Origin: Bacillota bacterium
GTDB taxonomy: Bacteria > Bacillota > Sulfobacillia > JAUYEF01
Direction: 5' to 3'
Assembly (NCBI GenBank): GCA_030691635.1
Contig: JAUYEF010000099.1
Coordinates: 1 to 44,885 of the forward strand
Length of the DNA stretch: 44,885 nucleotides
Shown: positions 36,078-43,837 of the stretch, piece by piece
How positions within the stretch are numbered: position 1 is the stretch's first letter
How the letters are laid out: each line of letters begins with the position of its first letter
Program-made: the position numbers and the translations under genes
Notes under the pieces: generated by a model
The model's database searches: none
Told to the model about the DNA's origin: nothing
Seen by the model: only the letters and a program-made list of their open reading frames with translations

Positions 36078-37871
36078 CTACTTCCGCCGGCTGCCCACTC
36101 GCAGCACGTCATCCACGCTCATGACTATCGATTCCTGCAACGCCCTGCGCGCTTCGGTGAGGGCCCAGACGACCGAGTTGCGTTTCCTTGTCAAGGATGT
36201 GACCAGAAAGCGGTGCTCGTCCGAGGACGGGTCCATCTTCTCAAGGCTCGCGGCGGGAACCAGCGCTGGAACCGGCTTGATCGGTGTGGCCGGCCCGTGG
36301 TCAAACCGGTCGACCGGCGAGTACAGCACCGGCGTCAGCGTCTTGACCGCACGCAAGGTGGCCTGGTTCGCCGCAGATTTCGCCTTCGCCAGCGCCGGGC
36401 CGACGATGGCCCCGCCGGCAGCCACGAGCTTGTCCAGCGCTCCTTCGAACCGGACAGCGACCTCCAGCAGCGATTTTGCCTCAGCGAGCGCCGGGGCCAT
36501 GTCAAAAGACGGCGCGCTCTGGCACATCGACTCAAGGGCCATCTCTATCTCGCGTGCCTGCCCGGATACCTTGAGCGGCAGAACGTCGCATGTGCAGAGC
36601 CGGTACGTGGCCAGCGCGTATACCTTCCAGTCCTTTTTAAGGACGCCCATTTCCACCTTGTCCAGCGTGTCCTGCTCGGTGTGCCACCACCAACCCATGC
36701 CTGACCCGCCCACCTGCGCTCGTTGTCCCGGTGGCCTGTTCGAGAGCAGCATGAAGAGTGAAGATACTCCGGGGCCCCAAAACGACTGGTCGCCGGCGCG
36801 TGATGGGCGCTCAGCTTCCGGTGTCTGCCCGGTGATCTCGGTAACGATATCCGCCGCGAACTGCTCGTTCTCCGCGACCGCGGTGACCGCGGAATAGTCG
36901 TAGGCACCAAGCACGCCGGGCGAGTCTATGTTGATGTAGGTGACGCAGTTGTCCCTCAGTTCCTGCCAGAACCTGTCGCAGTACCAGGTCGAGCCCGCGT
37001 ACCTGCCGGTGGAGTGGCCGGGCCACCACGCTATCTTGACCCCCCGCGCCAGGTTATCCCTGTGAAGGTTCAACACCCGGGCGAGTTCCAGGCATGTGAC
37101 GTTGCCGGTCACGTTATCCGTCGCGCCAATGTGCCACGAGTCCAGGTGTCCGCCTATGAGCACGTACTCCGGTGACTTGCCGGGAATCACCGCCTCAGTG
37201 AGGGTGACCTTCTGCCACCCGGTCTCGACGACCGTATTGATGCGCGCCGTGACTTTGCGCTCATTGAGCAGCGCCTTGATCTTGAGCGCGTCGCCTTTGG
37301 TAATAGAGATCACAGGGATGTGCGGTAAGGTGTCGATTGTGCCGGGCGTGGGGGTGCCCCAGATGGGCGTGACTATCCCCTCGTGAATCACATCCTCGTC
37401 GCTCGGCCACATGTGAATGTAGCCGACCGCGCCCTTCTGGCGGGCGACGAGCATGTTCTGCCTGCCGCCGCCCTCGCTGAGCACGATCTTCCCGGACAGG
37501 TCGAGCGCCTTGATCCGCTCGACAGTCTCGGTATCGGTGAACATATCCACCGCTCCGGGCACGTAGCACACCTCGCCAGTGACGCCCCCGGCTGGGGCGG
37601 GTTCCGAGAACGCCCTGGTCTTGGCCCTTATGGCGCCGAGGCCCTCGACCTCCAGACCAGCAGACTTCGGGTAGCTCAGGTACGCGTCGAAGGCATAAGT
37701 ATGAGTCTCCACGCCATAGGACTTGAGCGTCTCCGCAATGTAACTCGCAGCCCTGGCCTCTCCCTCCGTGCCGGAAGTCTTATCGAAGCCGCATAAGAAC
37801 TCAACATGCCTCCGCATCTCAGCCAGGTCCACCTGGCCAAGAAGTGCGGTCTCATCTCTCTCAAGCGCCAT
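36078..37871 (-). CDS. M28-family aminopeptidase-like protein with PA domain, altered catalytic motif
   Basis: A 597-residue protein. An N-terminal region, a protease-associated domain (about 90-215) and an M28 peptidase domain (about 215-500) are followed by a helical C-terminal extension. Metal ligands H242 (in G-G-H-L-D-S-W), D252 (in G-A-T-D-N), D316 (N-I-D-S-P-G) and H397 (W-W-W-H-T-E-Q-D-T) are present, but the catalytic Glu and the neighbouring metal-binding Glu (normally E-E-x-G) are replaced: the segment reads W-W-P-G-H-S-T-G-R-Y-A-G-S. There is no signal peptide. The ATG at 37871 has GGAGGAG 6 nt upstream. It may be an inactive homologue or use different chemistry. Confidence 0.85.
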   Translation of the reverse strand: MALERDETALLGQVDLAEMRRHVEFLCGFDKTSGTEGEARAASYIAETLKSYGVETHTYAFDAYLSYPKSAGLEVEGLGAIRAKTRAFSEPAPAGGVTGEVCYVPGAVDMFTDTETVERIKALDLSGKIVLSEGGGRQNMLVARQKGAVGYIHMWPSDEDVIHEGIVTPIWGTPTPGTIDTLPHIPVISITKGDALKIKALLNERKVTARINTVVETGWQKVTLTEAVIPGKSPEYVLIGGHLDSWHIGATDNVTGNVTCLELARVLNLHRDNLARGVKIAWWPGHSTGRYAGSTWYCDRFWQELRDNCVTYINIDSPGVLGAYDYSAVTAVAENEQFAADIVTEITGQTPEAERPSRAGDQSFWGPGVSSLFMLLSNRPPGQRAQVGGSGMGWWWHTEQDTLDKVEMGVLKKDWKVYALATYRLCTCDVLPLKVSGQAREIEMALESMCQSAPSFDMAPALAEAKSLLEVAVRFEGALDKLVAAGGAIVGPALAKAKSAANQATLRAVKTLTPVLYSPVDRFDHGPATPIKPVPALVPAASLEKMDPSSDEHRFLVTSLTRKRNSVVWALTEARRALQESIVMSVDDVLRVGSRRK

Positions 37872-37992
37872 GTCAGGCTCCTCCTGCTTGCCCATTGCGC
37901 AGATGGGTTAGCAATCTCCTCATGCTCACCCCTACGCCGGTCGGTTCTCGTCGTGCACTTGCCTGCCTGCGTGGGCGACTCCTGGATACTGA

Positions 37993-38631
37993 TTAGTAGC
38001 CGAGCGCTTCGCCCACGACAATGACAGTAGTATCTGTAGAGCTGGGCTTCTTCCTCAAGATCGAGTAGACATTGCAGATCCGGGTGCCGCCTTCGCAGTC
38101 CATGCAGGTGCCAGACTTGACGCACGGGTTCGGCCTGGCCAGGCGCTTGTTGTTCATCGGCGAAGCCACTTGCTCAATCCTGTCGAACGCCGCATCCAGG
38201 TCCGCGACCACCTTGTTGATGCCCACCACGATGACGACCTTCTTGGGCCCATAAATCATCGCCGCAACGCGGTTCCCAGTCCCGTCGACGTTCACGAGCT
38301 CGCCGTCAATGGTCAGGGCATTGGTGCCGCTGATGAACACATCGCATGTGAGCTGCTGCAGCCTGACCTGCGCTTTCTGGTCCGCGTCGAGTTCCGCCGA
38401 CTGGTGATCGAGCACGATGGCTCCGGCCTTGAGCACCTTTTCAGGGAGCTTGAGATCCCTGGTGGTTACGGACCCTCCAAATCCCACTTTTGCGCCAGGC
38501 GTGATGAACTTCATCACTTCGGTGACCGCAGTTTCCCCATCTGGGCAATAGATCGCGTCGAAGTGATTCTTCTTCAGAGCCTCGACTACGCGCTTTCCGG
38601 TAATCTCGTTATGCCACTGGTAGACGTCCAT
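37993..38631 (-). CDS. LUD-domain (LutC-like, DUF162) protein
   Basis: A 212-residue protein with the LUD fold: F-D-A-I-Y-C-P-D-G-E-T-A near the start, K-V-G-F-G-G-S-V-T-T, S-G-T-N-A-L-T-I-D-G-E-L-V-N-V-D-G and G-N-R-V-A-A-M. LutC-type proteins act in lactate oxidation with LutA and LutB, which are not here, so the role is unassigned. The C-terminal part has N-P-C-V-K-S-G-T-C-M-D-C and a fourth Cys in R-I-C-N, a possible metal site. Two adjacent ATG codons (38634, 38631) follow AAAGGGGG; the second has the better spacing. It lies upstream of the M28-like gene on the same strand. Confidence 0.87.
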   Translation of the reverse strand: MDVYQWHNEITGKRVVEALKKNHFDAIYCPDGETAVTEVMKFITPGAKVGFGGSVTTRDLKLPEKVLKAGAIVLDHQSAELDADQKAQVRLQQLTCDVFISGTNALTIDGELVNVDGTGNRVAAMIYGPKKVVIVVGINKVVADLDAAFDRIEQVASPMNNKRLARPNPCVKSGTCMDCEGGTRICNVYSILRKKPSSTDTTVIVVGEALGY

Positions 38632-38831
38632 CATGTTCCCCCTTTGAGGCCTGAAGGGCTGGCATCCCGGCATCCGGTCTGCGGGGCGCAGGATCCCGCC
38701 AGCGCTATCCGGCTTACCGGGTGCAGGGTACGCGCCCGGCAGCCCACGGTATTACGCTCAGGACTATTCACTGTCGCCAGGCGCTCGACCTGCTGCTATG
38801 CGACTTGCCCCGGAATCCACCTGCCCGCCCC

Positions 38832-38861
38832 TTGACTACCCCGGCAAAATCCAGCAATAAT
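38832..38861 (+). promoter_or_regulatory. Sigma-A promoter of the kinase gene
   Basis: TTGACT (38832-38837) and AATAAT (38856-38861) are 18 bp apart (17 if CAATAA is taken). Transcription would start near 38868, leaving a leader of about 20 nt that contains the GGAGG site. Confidence 0.7.
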
Positions 38862-38887
38862 CACCTGCAAGCATGGAGGTAATGGGG

Positions 38888-39679
38888 ATGCAGAAGGGCC
38901 GGCTGGTAGGTCGCGGAGCGCGATCGGACATATATGAGTGGGGCAAAGGCCGTGTGCTGAAGCTGATGAAGCCCGGCATATCGCTTGACGCAGCGAAGAA
39001 CGAGGCCCGAAACACGGATCTGGCCTTCGCGGCCGGTCTCCCCGTTCCCCGCGTCTATGAGGTCATAGAGATGGAGGGCCGCCCCGGCATCGTCTACGAG
39101 CATATCAAGGGTGATCCGGTTGACCGTCACATAAAAGCGGCCACGTGGCGGACGGGCGAATTTGCCAGGCAGGCAGCGGAGGTGCACACGCGTGTGCACC
39201 AGATTACGGTCGCAGGGCTCCGGGACGTCAAGCACCGGTTGCGTTCTGCGGTGTTGCGTTCCAAGCTCGGGGAGGCAGTTCAAGGGCAGGTGCTTCAGCG
39301 CCTGCAAGGCCTCCCGGATGGCACCGCCCTGCTGCATTTCGACTTTCACCCGCTCAACCTCGTGCTGAGCGGGCAGAGAATCTACATAATCGACTGGGAC
39401 AACGCCTGCACCGGAGACCCCCTGGCAGATGTGGCCCGGACCTGTCTGATTTCCTCGCTGGCCGAATATCACGTTCGCCCCGGTCTGAAAAGGATTCTCG
39501 TCAGGCACTTTAGCCGCGTGATGCGCGATGAGTACGTGAAACGCTATGCGGAGATCTCAGCAAAGGGAACAGAGAGCCTGCGCCATTGGATCTCGGTGGT
39601 CGCCGCTGCGCGGATGGCCGAGGGGTTTGCCGAGGAGGTCGAACCCCTGAAGTGCCTGGCCGCAGCAGTTTCTTCGTGA
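38888..39679 (+). CDS. APH/choline-kinase-family phosphotransferase
   Basis: A 263-residue protein-kinase-like small-molecule kinase. It shows the ATP loop L-V-G-R-G-A-R-S-D-I-Y, the Lys in V-L-K-L-M, the catalytic loop H-F-D-F-H-P-L-N-L-V and the metal motif I-I-D-W-D-N. The ATG at 38888 follows GGAGG at 8 nt; the frame opens five codons earlier through that site. It has its own promoter. The substrate may be a sugar, choline-like alcohol or aminoglycoside; nothing in the context selects one, and it should not be called a resistance gene. Confidence 0.88.
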   Translation: MQKGRLVGRGARSDIYEWGKGRVLKLMKPGISLDAAKNEARNTDLAFAAGLPVPRVYEVIEMEGRPGIVYEHIKGDPVDRHIKAATWRTGEFARQAAEVHTRVHQITVAGLRDVKHRLRSAVLRSKLGEAVQGQVLQRLQGLPDGTALLHFDFHPLNLVLSGQRIYIIDWDNACTGDPLADVARTCLISSLAEYHVRPGLKRILVRHFSRVMRDEYVKRYAEISAKGTESLRHWISVVAAARMAEGFAEEVEPLKCLAAAVSS

Positions 39680-39755
39680 GTAGGTTCCAGGCCAGGTTAC
39701 GGGGCGGAAATGGAAGTGCTGTCCTGAATGGATTATCTGTCCCAGTGGTGAACGG

Positions 39756-40211
39756 TCAAGATCCATACAGCAGGCGCACGTACTCAGGTGGCTCTTGGCC
39801 GAGGCTTTGCACCAGTTCACGGTCAGCAGTCCAAAGCTCGACTGCGTTCCACCTGTCCTCAGCAGAGACCTCGGAAACCGCGAGGAAAGCAGCGTCATAC
39901 ATGCCGGCAAGGGTGAACTTGGCCGCGATCTCCCAGGTTATCTCCTGGATCCTCCTGTCCTCCAGGTAGTCTATCGACAATGAAAGAAAGCGAGCCCACC
40001 TGGCATCCGCCTCAGACTCGCTGAGGAGTCCCGCCTTCACTTTCTTTCTGAGGACGGTACCGACCTCAGCCCACGCGAAAGCCGGCGCAACCAGCCTGTG
40101 TCCTCCGCTGACGATGCGCCTCAGGAGAGCAGTGGCTTCGGCACTACCCTCTTCAGGCACCAGGACCTTGACCAAGACGCTGGTATCCAGACAATAGGTA
40201 GCTCTAGCCAC
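39756..40211 (-). CDS. PIN-domain ribonuclease toxin (VapC-like)
   Basis: A 151-residue PIN domain nuclease with the four acidic catalytic residues in place: D9 (L-D-T-S-V), E49 (A-W-A-E-V), D106 (Y-D-A-A-F-L-A) and D130 (T-A-D-R-E-L). VapC toxins cut tRNA or rRNA when free of their antitoxin. It overlaps the upstream antitoxin gene by 8 bp and is transcribed with it. Target unknown. Confidence 0.9.
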   Translation of the reverse strand: MARATYCLDTSVLVKVLVPEEGSAEATALLRRIVSGGHRLVAPAFAWAEVGTVLRKKVKAGLLSESEADARWARFLSLSIDYLEDRRIQEITWEIAAKFTLAGMYDAAFLAVSEVSAEDRWNAVELWTADRELVQSLGQEPPEYVRLLYGS

Positions 40212-40458
40212 GGCGGGTCGTCCTTGTTCTCAGTTCCCTTATGGTTGGAGTGGAATCCGGCTGAAGGCCACGCTTCTCCAATAGCAGGCGTTCCTGCTCG
40301 ATCTGGTTCAAGAGACGGATCTGCGCTCTCATCGAGACTTCCTTCTCCACCGCAGCCACCATGAGATCATTCATCGAACCGCCGTAAGCGGCCGCTTCTT
40401 CGCGGACTTTATCAAGGAGACCTCTCGGAACTCGGATAGTGAACTGCTCACGCTCCAT
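40204..40458 (-). CDS. Ribbon-helix-helix antitoxin
   Basis: An 84-residue protein whose first 45 residues form an RHH fold: the strand E-Q-F-T-I-R-V-P, helix L-L-D-K-V-R-E-E-A-A-A-Y and a second helix after G-G-S-M-N-D. The remaining C-terminal tail would wrap the PIN toxin. The ATG follows AGAGG. Upstream are a sigma-A promoter (40505-40533) and an overlapping palindrome, the expected autoregulation. Confidence 0.88.
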   Translation of the reverse strand: MEREQFTIRVPRGLLDKVREEAAAYGGSMNDLMVAAVEKEVSMRAQIRLLNQIEQERLLLEKRGLQPDSTPTIRELRTRTTRRG

Positions 40459-40496
40459 ATCACTCGTACCTCTCGAGTTCAGGCGAATTCCACCTC

Positions 40497-40533
40497 ACAT
40501 GATCATCATAGAGCATGATGTCATGTTCTGCAA
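40497..40533 (-). promoter_or_regulatory. Autoregulated promoter of the toxin-antitoxin pair
   Basis: On the minus strand TTGCAG (40533-40528) and TATGAT (40510-40505) are exactly 17 bp apart. An inverted repeat, ACATGATCATCAT (40497-40509) with ATGATGTCATGT (40515-40526), one base unequal, covers the -10 box and spacer, where an antitoxin-toxin complex would block RNA polymerase. Confidence 0.75.
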
Positions 40534-40857
40534 CCATAGCCTGTTGTCGTTGTGACGATCGGGGGCCCAGTCGTTTGCTTTGACGCACGGTGAATTTGCG
40601 GCTGGCTTGGCGCCCTTTCACCTGGTCAAGAGCTTAATGATCGACCTGGTGAACCCGTGCATGAAGATGCAGGTGTAAGCCCCGATAGTTTAGAAATATC
40701 CTCCAGCACATGCAGTTCTTACTACACGGCCAGTGCCCTAGCGAGGAGGTGGTCGCCCCTCACACCGCCCAGACGAATGCATCGCAGCGTCACTGCTGGC
40801 AGTCGCCCTATTTCCCATGCTCATAGGCACATATCCGATCCAGATGGAGGTGGAAAC
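40534..40857. other. Divergent intergenic region between antitoxin and the DUF6754 operon
   Basis: It holds a hairpin TTCACCTGGTC (40617-40627) / GACCTGGTGAA (40643-40653), one mismatch in 11, with a third GGTGAA copy at 40589-40594 that could pair alternatively. An open frame from 40657 into the next gene lacks coding character. I find no convincing promoter for the operon downstream, although one must exist here. Confidence 0.45.
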
Positions 40858-41637
40858 GTGTTCATAGCGACTCGCGTTTACGCGCTCCTGACCGCCGTCA
40901 TCATCGTCGTCGCCATGTTCTATAACCTGAACCTCGCCAAGAAGGGCAAGAAGCTCTACCTGCGGCGCATCGCGGGCCTCGACGCGCTCGACGAATGCGT
41001 CGGGCGCGCGGCCGAGATGGGCCGCCCGATCCACGTCACCCCAGGCCTGGGCGGCCTGACTGGGACTTCCGCGCCGCAGATCCTTGCCGGGCTCGAGATC
41101 CAGTCGTACCTGGCCAACAAGTGCGCGACCTACGACGTCAGGCTTTTCTGCAGCGTATCCGAGCCTGAGGTGCTGCCGGTGGCCCAGGAGATCCAGAAGG
41201 CCTCCCATGTAGCCGCCGGCCGTCCTGACACCTACCGAGAAGAAGACGTGCGCTTTCTGTCGCAGAGCCAGTTCGCTTTCGCCAGCGCCATCATCGGCAT
41301 CATCGAGCGAGAGCGTTGCGTCGCCAGCGTCATGATCGGGGCGTTCGCCGCCGAAGCGCTCTTCCTAGCCGAGAACTCCGCGCAACTCGGCTGCATAACC
41401 ATCGGAGGCGCGACGAACCTTTACCAAATCCCGTTCTTCATCGCCGCGTGCGACTACACACTCGTGGGCGAAGAGGTGTTCGTCGGTGGAGCGTACGTCT
41501 CGCAGGACCAGGCCAAGATCGCAGGACTCAGGGCCCAGGACATCGGCAAAGCCCTGACGATAGCGCTGCTGATCGTGGTGGCCCTTTACACCACCTTTAC
41601 CGGCGATAAGAGCCTCGTCAAGATCCTGAACATGTAG
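40858..41637 (+). CDS. DUF6754-type membrane protein (operon gene 1)
   Basis: A 259-residue protein matching the family annotated as DUF6754, whose function is not known. One N-terminal membrane helix (about 8-22) and one C-terminal helix (about 238-254) flank a Rossmann-like alpha/beta region with characteristic stretches H-V-T-P-G-L-G-G-L-T-G-T, S-E-P-E-V-L-P-V-A-Q-E, G-A-F-A-A-E-A-L-F-L-A-E, I-G-G-A-T-N and F-I-A-A-C-D-Y-T-L-V-G-E-E. The start is GTG behind GGAGGTGG; the frame opens earlier at 40657 but without coding character. It leads a four-gene operon with 4-12-bp junctions. No catalytic residues can be named. Confidence 0.8.
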   Translation: MFIATRVYALLTAVIIVVAMFYNLNLAKKGKKLYLRRIAGLDALDECVGRAAEMGRPIHVTPGLGGLTGTSAPQILAGLEIQSYLANKCATYDVRLFCSVSEPEVLPVAQEIQKASHVAAGRPDTYREEDVRFLSQSQFAFASAIIGIIERERCVASVMIGAFAAEALFLAENSAQLGCITIGGATNLYQIPFFIAACDYTLVGEEVFVGGAYVSQDQAKIAGLRAQDIGKALTIALLIVVALYTTFTGDKSLVKILNM

Positions 41638-41648
41638 GAGGTGAGGAC

Positions 41649-42269
41649 ATGCGAAAAGCGCTGCCCACAGCGATACTGAGTTTTGTGGCGACGATCATCC
41701 TGGTGGACTACTGGTTCAAGGTGCCCGTGATCAACAACACGGCGAAGGACATAACCACCTGGGTGAGCCTGATAGCCAATGTGGCCCTCGGCCTGGGCGC
41801 CGTGAACCTTCTGCTGGTCCACTCGCGCCACATACGGCTGAAACGGCAGGAATGGGGCAACAGCGCCGTGCTGATAGCGCTCATGCTCTTCGTGGCGGTC
41901 GTTGGCATCGCCCGGTCGAGCAACAGCCCGACGTACCGCTGGCTCTACGACAACATCAACGTGCCGATCGGCTCCACCCTGTTTGCGACGGCGGCTTTCC
42001 AGATCGCCTCTGCCTCCTACCGGACCTTCCGGGCAAGGAACGTCGAGGCGGCCCTGCTCTTGCTCACAGGCATCTTCGTGATGCTTGGTAAAGTCCCGCT
42101 CGGCGAGATGATCGCTTCGTGGATGCCCACTTTCGCGCAGTGGATCCTCGACGTATGGAACACCGCAGCGCAACGAGGCATCATGATGTGCACGGCCATC
42201 GGCTTGATCATCATCTCGGTCCGCGTCATCACAGGCATGGAACGCGGCCACTTCGGCTCGGGCGAGTAG
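41649..42269 (+). CDS. Polytopic membrane protein of unknown function (operon gene 2)
   Basis: A 206-residue, very hydrophobic protein with about five to six membrane helices and a basic loop H-S-R-H-I-R-L-K-R-Q near residue 60. I do not recognise a family. A conserved-looking loop W-L-Y-D-N-I-N-V-P-I-G-S lies mid-protein. The ATG follows GGAGGTG at 5 nt, 11 bp after gene 1. It probably forms a membrane complex with the other three products. Confidence 0.78.
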   Translation: MRKALPTAILSFVATIILVDYWFKVPVINNTAKDITTWVSLIANVALGLGAVNLLLVHSRHIRLKRQEWGNSAVLIALMLFVAVVGIARSSNSPTYRWLYDNINVPIGSTLFATAAFQIASASYRTFRARNVEAALLLLTGIFVMLGKVPLGEMIASWMPTFAQWILDVWNTAAQRGIMMCTAIGLIIISVRVITGMERGHFGSGE

Positions 42270-42281
42270 GAGGGGACAACC

Positions 42282-43130
42282 GTGAGCACATACGAGAAGT
42301 TGCAGGCCATCGACAAGCGTGTGATCTACATCCTCCTGGCACTCTCGATCGCGGTGCCACTCCTGTTCCCCCTCGGGTTGCCCTTCTCCGTGGGCGCCGA
42401 AGTCAAGAACTCGTATGACTGGATCGAGAAGAACCTCAACAAGGACGACCTGGTCCTGTTCTCTTACGATATTTCCACGGGAGCGATGCCTGAGCTCGGG
42501 CCCATAACCACAGCCGTGATGGCGCACCTGGCCAAGAAGAGCGTCAAGATCGTGGGCATAGCCACGATGACGGACGGCGTCATGATGGCGAGACAGTTGT
42601 ACGCGCCGTTCGCGAAAGACCTTCCTTACGGTGAGAAGTTCGTCAATCTGGGCTTCCTGGCAGGCGGCGAATCGGGCCTGTCGTCGTTCCTCCAGAACCC
42701 CTACAACGTGTTCAAGGCAGACGCGGACGGCAAACCCATCGAGTCCATGCCGGTCATGAAGGGGTTCAAGGACGTCAAGGACATCAAGGTGATGATCTCG
42801 GTGAACTGCGGGCCGGTCGGCGGCGCTTCCATCGAGCAATGGGTCCGCCAGGGCTTCGTGACTCACAAGAAGCCTGTTTGGGTCGGTCTGAACGCGGTCA
42901 TGGCTCCAGGGTCGATGCCCTACTACCGTTCCGGGCAGTTGACCGGGTATATCGCCGGCATCAGGGGCGCGGCCGAATATGAGACACTGGTCGGGCGCGC
43001 CGGCCTTGGGACTTCCGCGATGGACGCCCAGTCCATAGCACACGCCCTGATAATCATCTTCATCGTCCTCGGCAACGTGGGCATGATGGCCATTAAGCGC
43101 AGCAAGGCCAAGGGGGGTGCGATAAAGTGA
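42282..43130 (+). CDS. Membrane-anchored alpha/beta-domain protein (operon gene 3)
   Basis: A 282-residue protein with a helix near residues 15-35 and a second near 255-275, enclosing one soluble domain. The domain alternates strands and helices (D-D-L-V-L-F-S-Y-D, S-V-K-I-V-G-I-A-T-M-T-D-G, K-V-M-I-S-V-N-C-G-P-V-G-G, P-V-W-V-G-L-N-A-V-M), a Rossmann-like pattern. Gene 1 has the same layout of two terminal helices around an alpha/beta core. The start is GTG behind AGGAGGGG. It overlaps gene 4 by 4 bp (GTGA). No known family recognised. Confidence 0.78.
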   Translation: MSTYEKLQAIDKRVIYILLALSIAVPLLFPLGLPFSVGAEVKNSYDWIEKNLNKDDLVLFSYDISTGAMPELGPITTAVMAHLAKKSVKIVGIATMTDGVMMARQLYAPFAKDLPYGEKFVNLGFLAGGESGLSSFLQNPYNVFKADADGKPIESMPVMKGFKDVKDIKVMISVNCGPVGGASIEQWVRQGFVTHKKPVWVGLNAVMAPGSMPYYRSGQLTGYIAGIRGAAEYETLVGRAGLGTSAMDAQSIAHALIIIFIVLGNVGMMAIKRSKAKGGAIK

Positions 43131-43723
43131 ACAACAGTCCTGCCATCCTGGCGGCCGCCGCCTGCACAATCGTGACCTTCACGTTCCTGTGGAAGTCCAA
43201 CCCGGCCTATCGTCTGGCGGAGCACGTGCTACTGGCCATCTCTGCCGGGCATGCCATAACGATGGGGTACAACAACCTGCGGTCGATAGCATGGATCCCC
43301 ATCACTCAGAAAGGGCAGTACTCGCTGCTCATCCCGCTCATCCTCGGCGCGCTCCTCTACGCGCGTTACATCAAGAGCGTCGCCTGGCTGAGCCGCATTC
43401 CGCTTGCGGTGATGATCGGCTGCGCGTCGGCCCTGGCGCTCAGAGGTTCCATCCAGTCCCAGTTGCTGCAGCAGGTCGCGGCAACGGCCAGCCTCCAAAA
43501 CCTTGACGCCATCCTGGTCTTCCTCGGGGTGATCGTGACTATCTCCTACTTCACATTCACGTACAAGATCAAGGGCTCGGCCGCCGCAATCCCCATGCTG
43601 GGCAGGTGGGTCATGATGATCGGGTTCGGAGCGGCCTTCGGCGGCGCCGTCATGGGTCGTCTGTCGCTGGTCGTCGGCCGTTTCCAGTTCCTCTTCGGCG
43701 ACTGGCTCGGCTGGATGAAATAG
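43127..43723 (+). CDS. Polytopic membrane protein of unknown function (operon gene 4)
   Basis: A 198-residue protein with about six to seven membrane helices, similar in size and character to gene 2 but without obvious identity. A loop G-Y-N-N-L-R-S-I-A-W-I-P lies after the second helix. The start is GTG, overlapping the stop of gene 3. A terminator hairpin at 43738-43761 closes the operon. Confidence 0.78.
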   Translation: MNNSPAILAAAACTIVTFTFLWKSNPAYRLAEHVLLAISAGHAITMGYNNLRSIAWIPITQKGQYSLLIPLILGALLYARYIKSVAWLSRIPLAVMIGCASALALRGSIQSQLLQQVAATASLQNLDAILVFLGVIVTISYFTFTYKIKGSAAAIPMLGRWVMMIGFGAAFGGAVMGRLSLVVGRFQFLFGDWLGWMK

Positions 43724-43737
43724 CGGGAGTCGTGGTC

Positions 43738-43770
43738 GGGGCCGTCCATCTGGGCGGTCCCTCTCTTATT
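43738..43770 (+). terminator. Terminator of the four-gene membrane operon
   Basis: GGGGCCGTCC (43738-43747) pairs with GGGCGGTCCC (43752-43761), ten pairs including two wobbles, loop ATCT, followed by TCTCTTATT. It starts 14 bp after the last stop codon. Confidence 0.75.
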
Positions 43771-43801
43771 CGCACTCATATTCGCACCCTTATTCGCATC
43801 T
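43766..43801. repeat. Three-unit 12-bp tandem repeat
   Basis: TATTCGCA recurs every 12 bp in units at 43766-43777, 43778-43789 and 43790-43801, directly behind the operon terminator and 36 bp before the next gene. Confidence 0.75.
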
Positions 43802-43837
43802 TCAGGCCGCGATCGTGGCCAGGAAGGGTGGCCGTAC

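Noticed and set aside
38888-39679. Aminoglycoside resistance kinase
   Set aside because: Only the broad APH/choline-kinase motifs are visible; the family is metabolically diverse and no resistance context is present.
41586-43169. 527-codon minus-strand frame over the four-gene operon
   Set aside because: Composition is His/Asp/Arg-rich without folds; the four plus-strand frames have ribosome binding sites, overlaps and membrane helices.
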